Source: Desulfobacteraceae bacterium
GTDB lineage: Bacteria > Desulfobacterota > Desulfobacteria > Desulfobacterales > JALSRD01
Length of the DNA stretch: 44,308 bases
Direction of reading: 5' to 3'
Assembly (NCBI GenBank): GCA_027061725.1
Contig: JAMOVG010000181.1
Location: forward strand, 1 to 44,308
Shown here: positions 7,047-14,092 of the stretch, in pieces
How the letters are laid out: every line of letters starts with the position of its first letter
Position numbering within the stretch: the first letter of the stretch is position 1
Position numbers and translations under genes: made by a program
Notes under the pieces: generated by a model
The model's input: only the letters and a program-made list of their open reading frames with translations
Databases searched by the model: none
Told to the model about the DNA's origin: nothing

Positions 7047-9152
7047 TCACGGCGACAGGTGTTTTAAGACTTTGACCACCACCAGGGTCAAATCGTCCTC
7101 CTGGGGTCCCTCGCCCCGGAAAGCCGTGGCCGCCGTGAACATGGCGTCCACGATTTCAGCCGACGAACGGTGGGCGTTGCTTCGGATGACTTCCTGCATG
7201 CGCTCTCGGCCGAAGTAGACGCCCTCCGGGCTGCGGGTCTCGGCGATGCCGTCCGTGCCGATGACCAGGACCTGTCCGGGACGGAAATCCCGGTGGCACT
7301 CCTCAAATTCGGCATCGGCCTGAACGCCGAGCGGCATCCCGCGGCCCTTGAGAATCTCCATGCTGTCGTCGGACGGGTCGTAGAGCAGTGCCGGTTCGTG
7401 GCCGGCCCGCACCCACTGCAGATGGCTTTCCCGGCGGACGATGCGCGCCAGGAAAAGGGTCATGAACTGCCCGCTCCGGCCCACATCACGCATGAAGTAG
7501 CGGTTGATGTCGGCCACGATCGTCGCCAGCGACTCCGACGAGTTCGCCCGCACCCGCAGGGCCGAGCGTACCGTGGCCATCAGGATGGCGGCCGGGATAC
7601 CGTGTCCCGAGACGTCTCCCACCACCACGCACAGCTGGTCGGGCCGGATCTCCCCTTCGCAGAGGAAATCGAACAGGTCGCCGCCGGTTTCGTCCGAGTA
7701 CAGGATCTTGCCGGCCACGTCCAGGCCCGGCACCCGGGGCGGCCCTTCCGGCAGCAGGCTTTGCTGGATCTCCCGGGCGATCTCCAGGTCGCGACGCATC
7801 TGGGCGTGGGCCTTGAGCCGCGGCCCCACCTGGTTGAAAACCCGCGCCATGTCCCCGAATTCATCCCGCGAGTCGATGTCGACGCGGGCGTCGAAATCGC
7901 CCTGCGCCAGCCGGCGGCTGGCCGCCACGAGGGCTTCCAGCGGACGGGTGACGGTACGCGAGAAGCGCACCGCCAGCAGAAACGCCAGGATGATCATCAC
8001 CACCAGAAAGGCAAAAGTGAAATACGAGACCCGGCGCACCCGCCGGGTGATGGAGTCGATCACCCGGCTGCCGCTGCCCAGCATCTTGTCGCGGGGCACG
8101 ATGAATACGAAATCGGTTCCCTGTCCGGGCAGCGGACCGTAGGCCCAGAAGCACACCTGGCCCCGGAAAGGCAGTTGGCGCACCCGGCTTGCACGGATGG
8201 CCATGTCCTGGAGCACGACCCGCGATTGGCCGTCGTCCGGTGCCGCCAGCCAGTGGTCCTGCGGGCCGACGTCCATCTCTCCCCATCGGCCGTCAGCCAG
8301 GAATCGCCGGGCGACCAGCACCGTGGCACCCACGCGGCCGCTGCGCGAATCGTTTTCCAGCGTGGCGATCAGGACCACGGTTCCCTCGGGCAGCCCGGTG
8401 ACCGTCGATGCCATTTCGATGACGGTGTCCAGCGGAACCACCAGGCTGGTGACGCCGACGACGGCGTGGTCCGGCCCTCGCAGAGGAATGCTGACGGCCA
8501 TCACCCAGTGACCGGTGAACGCGTCGCGGTACGGCATGGTCCAGTAAGAGAGCTTCTCCCGGAAAGCCGAACGGTACCACGGCTGTTGCCGCGGATCGAA
8601 ATCGGCCTGGCGCGGACGGTGGCAGGGGTAGACGACGCACAGGCCGCACTGCAGGGCGGAAAACTGCCATAGCACGATCTCTCCCAGGTGCCGGGAGATG
8701 GCCTCGTACACCGGCCCCACCGTCTGCAGGCGCCGTTTGCCCTCCCGGATGCGAAACGGCGTAACGCCGGGGGCCACGATGAAACACGGCCGGGAAAAGT
8801 CCGCCGGCGCCCCGCGGTGCAGGACGAAATCCCGGGGTCCGGGGGCGGGGTGCGTCTCCTGCGGCGCCCCCTCTCCTGCGCTGAGCACCTCCGCCAGGCT
8901 GCGCTCCACCTCGAAGGCCTGGGAGAAAAGCGCCATCTCCACCTGCTCGCGCACACTTTCCAGGGTGCGGGCGTATTCGCTGATGACCATGTGCAGGCGG
9001 TTGACGGCCTCCTGCCGGCGGGCCTCGCGCACCGTGTCCTTCAGGGCATCGGCCATGAGGTGCACATTGTGCATGCCGAAGCTCCTCAGACCGATGACGG
9101 GTACGATGGAAATCAGCAGAAAGAGAATCAGCAGCTTCCAGCGGTATTTCAT
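7047..9152 (-). CDS. Membrane-bound SpoIIE/RsbU-type PP2C phosphatase with dCache sensor and HAMP
   Basis: 701 residues. A first membrane helix (about 6-24) and a second (about 372-395) bracket a periplasmic sensor of about 345 residues with the dCache signature FDPRQQPWYRSAF. That sensor also has a CGLCVVYPC cluster that could bind metal or heme. A HAMP linker follows (about 395-450, ending DEFGDMARVFNQ). The C-terminal 240 residues are a SpoIIE PP2C phosphatase: LEIAREIQQSLLP, then GGDLFDFL, VVGDVSGHGIPAAILMA and EDDLTLVVVKV, with the metal-binding aspartates in place. Such proteins dephosphorylate anti-sigma-factor antagonists. No antagonist or anti-sigma gene is adjacent, so the partner is elsewhere. 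The minus-strand sigma-54 activator upstream is 174 bases away and may be co-transcribed. Confidence 0.9.
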   Translation of the reverse strand: MKYRWKLLILFLLISIVPVIGLRSFGMHNVHLMADALKDTVREARRQEAVNRLHMVISEYARTLESVREQVEMALFSQAFEVERSLAEVLSAGEGAPQETHPAPGPRDFVLHRGAPADFSRPCFIVAPGVTPFRIREGKRRLQTVGPVYEAISRHLGEIVLWQFSALQCGLCVVYPCHRPRQADFDPRQQPWYRSAFREKLSYWTMPYRDAFTGHWVMAVSIPLRGPDHAVVGVTSLVVPLDTVIEMASTVTGLPEGTVVLIATLENDSRSGRVGATVLVARRFLADGRWGEMDVGPQDHWLAAPDDGQSRVVLQDMAIRASRVRQLPFRGQVCFWAYGPLPGQGTDFVFIVPRDKMLGSGSRVIDSITRRVRRVSYFTFAFLVVMIILAFLLAVRFSRTVTRPLEALVAASRRLAQGDFDARVDIDSRDEFGDMARVFNQVGPRLKAHAQMRRDLEIAREIQQSLLPEGPPRVPGLDVAGKILYSDETGGDLFDFLCEGEIRPDQLCVVVGDVSGHGIPAAILMATVRSALRVRANSSESLATIVADINRYFMRDVGRSGQFMTLFLARIVRRESHLQWVRAGHEPALLYDPSDDSMEILKGRGMPLGVQADAEFEECHRDFRPGQVLVIGTDGIAETRSPEGVYFGRERMQEVIRSNAHRSSAEIVDAMFTAATAFRGEGPQEDDLTLVVVKVLKHLSP

Positions 9153-9326
9153 GGTCCCTCTCGCCTTTCAGATACGGTCCCCGCGGCGCCTGGCCGTCCG
9201 TCGGGAGCCAGAGCGCGTGTCCGCCCTGCGGGCCTCCCGGCGCCATCGCCGGATGCCCGGCGCCCACTCCTGAAGCCGTGCGCCGGGATCACTGGGACAG
9301 CAAAAAGCATACCAATTCCCGGACCA

Positions 9327-10712
9327 TCAGGGCGCTTCCGGGCGTCCGGCGCGAATGCCGTACCGTTTCATCCAATTCCACACCGTCACCCGGGAAACCC
9401 CCAGCAGGCGTGCCGCCTCGGCGCGGTTGCCGCCGGTCCTGCGAAGCGCCTCCAGCAGGTGGTGCTTCTTCATCTCCTCGTGCCGCAGCGGAAAAGTCGG
9501 CGTATCGGCGGCTGGAGATCGGGGGGGCTTGGCGATGTGCTCGGGCAGGTGTTCCGGCTGTATCTCTGGACCCAGACAGCGTATCACGGCGTATTCAAAA
9601 GCGCTTTTGAGCTCACGCACGTTGCCCGGCCAGGGATAGGCCATCAGCCTGTCCAGCGCCTTCCGGGCGACCCCCGGAAGCGGCTTTTCATTCTTCATGC
9701 AGATCCTGCGCAGGAAAAAATCCGCCAGCAGGGGAATGTCCTCGGGCCGTTCCCGCAGAGGCGGCATGCGGATGGGGATGACGTTGATGCGGAAATAGAA
9801 ATCCTCGCGCAGCCTTCCCCTGCGGACCAGTTCCTCGAGGTTGCGGTTGGTGGCCGACAAGATGCGTACATCCACCGGGATGGGGGTGTTGTCTCCCACC
9901 CGCTCAATGATTTTTTCCTCCAGCACCCGAAGGAGCTTCACCTGTGTTGCGGGCGGTATGTCCCCGATCTCATCGAGAAAGATATCCCCGCCCTGGGCCG
10001 CCTCGAAGCGCCCCTTGCGGTCCCGGTAGGCGCCGGTGAAGGCCCCCTTGACGTGCCCGAAAAGCTCGCTTTCCAGCAGGGGCTCGCTCAGAGCGGCGCA
10101 GTTGATCTTGATGAAAGGCCCCTTCCGGCGCCGGCCGCTGCGGTGCAGCGCTTCGGCCGCCAGTTCCTTGCCGGTGCCGCTCTCGCCCAGAATGACAACG
10201 GGCGCCTCCGACTGCGCCGCACTGGAAATCAGGTCGAACACCCTGCGCATGGCCGGCGAGTTGCCCAGCAGGCCGTGGAAGCGGTCCTCGGAACGCAGTT
10301 CCCTGCGGAAAACCTCGACCTGCCGCTGGCTCTCCACCAGCATCGAGATGTCGGTGACGGTCTCTACGCTGCCGATGACTTCGCCCTGCTCGTCGTACAG
10401 CAGGCGGGCGTTTTTGAGAACATGGACGATTTCGCCGCTCTTGCTCACCAGGGTGCAGCGGTGGTTGTCCAGCCGGCCCGTCCTGAACAGGATGCACCAG
10501 TCGTCGAGGCCACTGCCACGGGCGATCTCGCAGTAGCTGCAGTTGATGGTGGTACAGGGCTGACCGATGATCTCGTCCCTGGCGTAACCGGTCATGTCTT
10601 CGAAGGCCCGGTTGACCGACAGGATAATGCCCTGCCGATCGACGATCATGACACCGTCCTGGATGGTCTCGACGACCGTTTTCCAGTGGGCCTCGAGGTA
10701 GGAGCCGTCCAT
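9327..10712 (-). CDS. PAS-domain sigma-54-dependent transcriptional activator
   Basis: 461 residues, AGGGTG seven bases before ATG. An N-terminal PAS domain (about 8-125) contains five cysteines, C53, C58, C61, C73 and C86, in a QPCTTINCSYCEIARG context that suggests a metal or redox sensor. The AAA+ domain follows: Walker A GESGTGKE (176-183), the sigma-54 contact loop GAFTGA (223-228), Walker B DIFLDEIGD and an R-finger region. A Fis-type HTH ends the protein (GNRAEAARLLGVSRVTVWNWM). There is no receiver, so it senses a signal itself. It diverges from a porin gene that has a good -24/-12 promoter and is almost surely its target. A dyad overlaps its own ribosome site, suggesting autoregulation. 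Confidence 0.92.
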   Translation of the reverse strand: MDGSYLEAHWKTVVETIQDGVMIVDRQGIILSVNRAFEDMTGYARDEIIGQPCTTINCSYCEIARGSGLDDWCILFRTGRLDNHRCTLVSKSGEIVHVLKNARLLYDEQGEVIGSVETVTDISMLVESQRQVEVFRRELRSEDRFHGLLGNSPAMRRVFDLISSAAQSEAPVVILGESGTGKELAAEALHRSGRRRKGPFIKINCAALSEPLLESELFGHVKGAFTGAYRDRKGRFEAAQGGDIFLDEIGDIPPATQVKLLRVLEEKIIERVGDNTPIPVDVRILSATNRNLEELVRRGRLREDFYFRINVIPIRMPPLRERPEDIPLLADFFLRRICMKNEKPLPGVARKALDRLMAYPWPGNVRELKSAFEYAVIRCLGPEIQPEHLPEHIAKPPRSPAADTPTFPLRHEEMKKHHLLEALRRTGGNRAEAARLLGVSRVTVWNWMKRYGIRAGRPEAP

Positions 10713-10715
10713 CTG

Positions 10716-10733
10716 TTAACACCCTTGTGTTAA
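10716..10733. promoter_or_regulatory. Palindrome, likely enhancer and autoregulatory site
   Basis: TTAACAC (10716-10722) and GTGTTAA (10727-10733) are perfect inverted arms around CCTT. It starts three bases upstream of the activator's ATG and includes its Shine-Dalgarno. It lies about 160 bases upstream of the porin -24/-12 element, a normal distance for an enhancer site of a sigma-54 activator. Confidence 0.55.
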
Positions 10734-10893
10734 AATTTTTAACTATCGTTTAATTATTTATCATAACCGGCCGTCCGCTGGCAAGCCGAATCCGCACCAC
10801 CCGCCATGCGCCTCCTGCCATGGATCTCATAACATCCCTATTTCTCATTTAAATCAGGATATATAACCCACCGCTGAAACCGTATTCAAAGAC

Positions 10894-10909
10894 TGGCATC
10901 GAAGTTGCT
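10894..10909 (+). promoter_or_regulatory. Sigma-54 promoter of the porin gene
   Basis: TGGCAT-CGAAG-TTGCT fits the -24/-12 consensus TGGCAC-N5-TTGCA/T. The GG (10895-10896) and GC (10907-10908) dinucleotides are exactly ten bases apart. A PAS sigma-54 activator is divergently encoded next to it. Confidence 0.78.
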
Positions 10910-11071
10910 CTAATAAGAAAGCATTCAACGGCAGTCCAAAACCCGTTGGACGCCCTCAAGACGGGCGCCCGGACCGCAGAGAGGAGGTGATGCGCAACAG
11001 GCAGCGCCGATTCCAGTGTCGTATTGTTGCATACCCATTACCAGTCGATCCACACGAATCACAGGGAGGAA

Positions 11072-12298
11072 ATGAAAGTGAAAAAACGTATCGTTCTTTT
11101 TGCCGCTTTAGCTGTGGTGCTGTGGGTGTTTCCCGCCTCTGCGCAAGACCAGTGGGAATTTTACGGCAGTGCCCGCATGGAGACCTTTTACAACGCCGGC
11201 AAGGCCGCCACATTGATGAATGCCCATGACAACGGCAACCTCAATGAGGATGATGCCGAAACCGAGTGGCGCCTGTCGCCCATCGCGCGCATCGGCGCCA
11301 AGGTCAAGCACGGCCATGTGAGCGGTTACTTCGAGTACGGACCGGGCGTCAATCTGCGCAAGCTGTACGCCACCTGGCGGCCCTGGGGAGACCAGTCCTG
11401 GGAACTGCTGGTGGGCCAGACCTATACGCCCATCAACGTGTTCTACTCCGGCCAGACCTACGCCGCCGACGAAGGCCTGCTCTCCACCGGCCAGATGTAC
11501 GACGGACGCCACCCCATGGTGGCGGTGAGTTACCGGGGCTTTAAACTGGCGTTCATCAATGTCAACAAGGCCGGCAACCTGGGCACCATGTTCCCCTCGG
11601 AGCCCGGCGGCGACCTGGACTCGCCGGGTGACGTGGACGTACTGCTGCCCAAAATCGCGGCCAGCTACCACTTCGGCGCCGACAATTTCTTCTTCGACCT
11701 GGTCGGCGGCTACCAGACCTACCGCATCGAGAACCCCAACGGTTTCGGCTCCGATCTGAACGTGGACTCCTTCGTCTTCGGCGGCGGCGGCGGTGTCAAC
11801 TTCGGCCCGGCCTACTTCAAGGCCGCCGGCTACTACGGCCAGAACATCGGCAACTACGGCATGTGGACCAACGCCAACGGCTACTTCGGCAAACCCATCC
11901 TCAAACCGGGCGCACCTGTGGCCGGTCTGTGGACCGTCGATGCCGCCAGTGCCGTGGTGACCTACAACCGCGACGCCGCCGGGGCTCTGAGCTATGACAC
12001 CGAGGACACCACCGTCTGGAGCGCCCTGGGCGTGGTGGGCTTCAACGTCAACGACATGGTCCGGCTGGAAGCCGGCGTGGGCTACATCGACTACGACAAC
12101 GACTACTTCATCGCCGACGGCAAGGTGACGGCCGCCTACCTGCAGGCACCCATCACTTTCGCCAAGGGCGTTTTCGTGGTCCCTGAAATTGGCTACTACA
12201 ACATCGACAGCCGACTGGATATGCTGGACGATAACGGCTCCGCCCGCGACGGTGAAGATTTCTGGTACATCGGCGCCAAGTGGCAGATCAACTTCTAG
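11072..12298 (+). CDS. Outer-membrane porin
   Basis: About 408 residues. A signal peptide runs to residue 24 (MKVKKRIVLFAALAVVLW then FPASAQ, cleavage after SAQ or nearby). The mature chain is rich in Gly, Tyr, Asp and Asn with alternating polar and hydrophobic residues, starts WEFYGSARMETFYN, and ends in WQINF with a terminal phenylalanine, the usual signature of an outer-membrane beta-barrel. It resembles the homotrimeric porins of sulfate reducers. The start is not certain: AGGGAGG is two bases from ATG 11072 but eight bases from an in-frame GTG at 11078. Control by sigma-54 and the divergent PAS activator suggests that porin production follows a nutrient or redox signal. Substrate unknown. 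Confidence 0.85.
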   Translation: MKVKKRIVLFAALAVVLWVFPASAQDQWEFYGSARMETFYNAGKAATLMNAHDNGNLNEDDAETEWRLSPIARIGAKVKHGHVSGYFEYGPGVNLRKLYATWRPWGDQSWELLVGQTYTPINVFYSGQTYAADEGLLSTGQMYDGRHPMVAVSYRGFKLAFINVNKAGNLGTMFPSEPGGDLDSPGDVDVLLPKIAASYHFGADNFFFDLVGGYQTYRIENPNGFGSDLNVDSFVFGGGGGVNFGPAYFKAAGYYGQNIGNYGMWTNANGYFGKPILKPGAPVAGLWTVDAASAVVTYNRDAAGALSYDTEDTTVWSALGVVGFNVNDMVRLEAGVGYIDYDNDYFIADGKVTAAYLQAPITFAKGVFVVPEIGYYNIDSRLDMLDDNGSARDGEDFWYIGAKWQINF

Positions 12299-12333
12299 CC
12301 GGCCACAACCCGCCATCGGGCGCATCTGAAAAA

Positions 12334-12357
12334 GCCGCCCCCGACCCGGGGGGCGGC
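12334..12357. terminator. GC hairpin after the porin gene
   Basis: GCCGCCCCC (12334-12342) pairs with GGGGGCGGC (12349-12357) across a 6-base loop, 35 bases after the porin stop. No T-run follows on the plus strand, while on the minus strand five T residues follow, so it may work better in that direction. Confidence 0.6.
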
Positions 12358-12396
12358 GCTGCCCGCCGCATCCACCGCTTGCATCTTCCCCCCTTT

Positions 12397-12410
12397 TTGA
12401 TCTAAGTCAA
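12397..12410. promoter_or_regulatory. FNR/CRP-family box candidate
   Basis: TTGATCTAAGTCAA is one base away from the FNR/ANR-type dyad TTGAT-N4-ATCAA. It is 94 bases before the next gene's start at 12505. No FNR-type gene is seen in the window. Confidence 0.4.
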
Positions 12411-12504
12411 TTGCACGCTCCGCCGATTGCGGTATGTTTTCACCGATACCGATGCAGGACGATGTGCGATCATATCATCCATCCCATCATGAAAGGACTA
12501 TCAA

Positions 12505-12948
12505 ATGTGTGAAAGTTTTCGTAAAACATGTTCATGTGGACGCCGTACGGCGGAGATCTTCTTCGGCAAGATGGCCCTGGATGAACAGAGCGTCGAAGCG
12601 GTCTACTGCCCGGAGTGCAGCCGCAACATCGCCACCGACCCCGAAAGCCGGGTGTGGGACAACGGCTGGGTGCTGGAACTGGATATGGACGTGGTGCGCA
12701 CGCGCGCCGCGGTCATGGGGGTCTCTCCGCACGAACTGACCGCCGAGTGGGTCTTCGATCATGGCTATGCCACCTGGGTGGGCATCACCCCGGACGAATC
12801 CGAGCAGCGCAACCGCGAACGCGCCGAGATCCAGAAACTAGCCAAAACCGATCTGCTGGCGTATTACAACGCCATGAAACAATGGGGCGTCGGCCGGGAG
12901 GAACGTTTTGTCCGCGAAGGCTGGCGAAAAACGAGGATCTGGCAGTAG
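12505..12948 (+). CDS. Unrecognised Cys-rich protein with zinc-ribbon-like N-terminus
   Basis: 147 residues; GAAAGGA seven bases before ATG. I do not recognise a named family. The N-terminus has C2, C9, C11 and then CPEC (C35, C38), spaced like a small zinc or iron-sulfur binding knuckle. The middle (about 45-85) has WDNGWVLELDMDVV and a MGVSPHELTAEWVFDHGYATW segment, and the C-terminal third is charged and helical, ending GWRKTRIWQ. It has no signal peptide or membrane helix, so it is cytoplasmic. It stands alone behind an FNR-like box, which would suit a redox-responsive protein (inference). Confidence 0.75.
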   Translation: MCESFRKTCSCGRRTAEIFFGKMALDEQSVEAVYCPECSRNIATDPESRVWDNGWVLELDMDVVRTRAAVMGVSPHELTAEWVFDHGYATWVGITPDESEQRNRERAEIQKLAKTDLLAYYNAMKQWGVGREERFVREGWRKTRIWQ

Positions 12949-13034
12949 GCGGACCATTTTCCCACGGCACCCCGCCGGGCAGGATATCGCATTCGGCCTG
13001 GATCACCTGCTGCCGGGATCGCCGATAGAAAGCA

Positions 13035-13814
13035 TCACTTCAGGAAATCACGCACAAGTTCGCAGAACGTATCGGGCGCATCGACGTGCACGAAATGACC
13101 GGCGCCCGGCACCACGACGATGCGTGCGTGCGGAAAAAGACGCTGGATGGGTTCGCGGTCGGCTGCCGTGACATAGTCGGAAAGCGCGCCCGCGATGAAG
13201 AGCGCGGGGTGCGGCAGCGTTTGGCCCGATGCGACCCCGGCGTAGATCTCGCTGCGATTGGCGTTGATGCCGGCCAGGCCGATGCGCCAGGCGAGCCGGC
13301 CGTCAGGGCCGCGCACCAGGTTTTTGGCCAGAAAGCGCCGTGTCGTCAGGCAGGCAACGCGATCGGCCAGGGCGGCCACCACCGCGGAACGGTCGGTGTA
13401 TGCCGCCGGGTCCAGGGAAACCACGGCGTCCAGAAGCTCGTCCAGCACCGGTGGATAGCGCCGCGGCGCTATGTCCACCACCACCAGCCGCGAGAGGCGC
13501 CCGGGAAAATCGGCGGCGAACTGCATGGCCACCTTGCCGCCCATGGAGTGGCCCACCAGGTGAACACGCTCCAGACCCCGGGCATCCAGAAAAGCCGCCA
13601 CGTCGGCCGCCATCACCGGGTAGTTAAATTCCATGCTGTGGAAAGAGCCGCCGTGGTTACGCAGGTCTAGGGCGTGCACACTGAAGTCCCGGGCCAGTCG
13701 CCGGGCGACCCCCAGCCAGATGCTCAACGAGCCCAGCAGGCCGTGGAGCAGCACCACCGGCGGACCCGACCCGGCCTGCCAGCTGTTGAGTATCGGGTGC
13801 GCAGTTTCACCCAT
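13035..13814 (-). CDS. Alpha/beta-fold hydrolase (YbfF/ABHD11-like esterase)
   Basis: 259 residues; AAAGG nine bases before ATG. Classic alpha/beta hydrolase layout: oxyanion HGLLGS at 24-29, nucleophile elbow GHSMGG (88-93, Ser90), acid Asp213 in AGALSDYV, and His240 in GAGHFVHVD. The LDLRNHGGSFHS segment after the oxyanion loop is typical of the YbfF/ABHD11 branch of acyl esterases. No signal peptide, so cytoplasmic. The substrate is unknown, since these enzymes cleave short acyl esters or acyl-CoA broadly. It is transcribed away from the hut operon and shows no operon partner. Confidence 0.88.
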   Translation of the reverse strand: MGETAHPILNSWQAGSGPPVVLLHGLLGSLSIWLGVARRLARDFSVHALDLRNHGGSFHSMEFNYPVMAADVAAFLDARGLERVHLVGHSMGGKVAMQFAADFPGRLSRLVVVDIAPRRYPPVLDELLDAVVSLDPAAYTDRSAVVAALADRVACLTTRRFLAKNLVRGPDGRLAWRIGLAGINANRSEIYAGVASGQTLPHPALFIAGALSDYVTAADREPIQRLFPHARIVVVPGAGHFVHVDAPDTFCELVRDFLK

Positions 13815-13974
13815 ATTTCGATACCTTTCAATTACAGACTGTTACAATAAATACGTAAAGGTTATCCAAAAGCTCACGCCCAGCGGCCGGCAACATCACA
13901 GCCGCCTGTTTCCCGGCGGCACAGGCCGGGCGCCGCTGCAACCACTCCCCGCTTTTTTGCCGGTGCCTTTCGCC

Positions 13975-14002
13975 TTGACATCACTTTCGGCTGTAGTATG
14001 GT
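13975..14002 (+). promoter_or_regulatory. Sigma-70 promoter of the hut-liv operon
   Basis: TTGACA (13975-13980) and TATGGT (13997-14002) are 16 bases apart, about 90 bases before the hutU start. A small hairpin, GCCGCC (13901-13906) with GGCGGC (13915-13920), lies upstream of it. Confidence 0.55.
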
Positions 14003-14092
14003 TGCCTCACTGCCCAATGCCGCCCCGTACAGGGGCGCGTGTTTTCGATCGGACGGCCTTTCCGTTTCAACCACCATCCGGGGGTGACGAAA

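Larger units (their letters stand above)
10713..11071. other. Divergent control region between sigma-54 activator and porin
   Basis: This gene-free region of 359 bases contains the palindrome at 10716-10733, an AT-rich stretch (10734-10765) and the sigma-54 promoter at 10894-10909. The porin leader is about 150 bases. A GGAGG at 10981-10985 near a GTG/ATG could mark a short leader peptide, but I see nothing that supports one. Confidence 0.55.

Noticed and set aside
7170-10733. Long plus-strand frames opposite the phosphatase and the sigma-54 activator
   Set aside because: Both are antisense to genes with complete domain sets.
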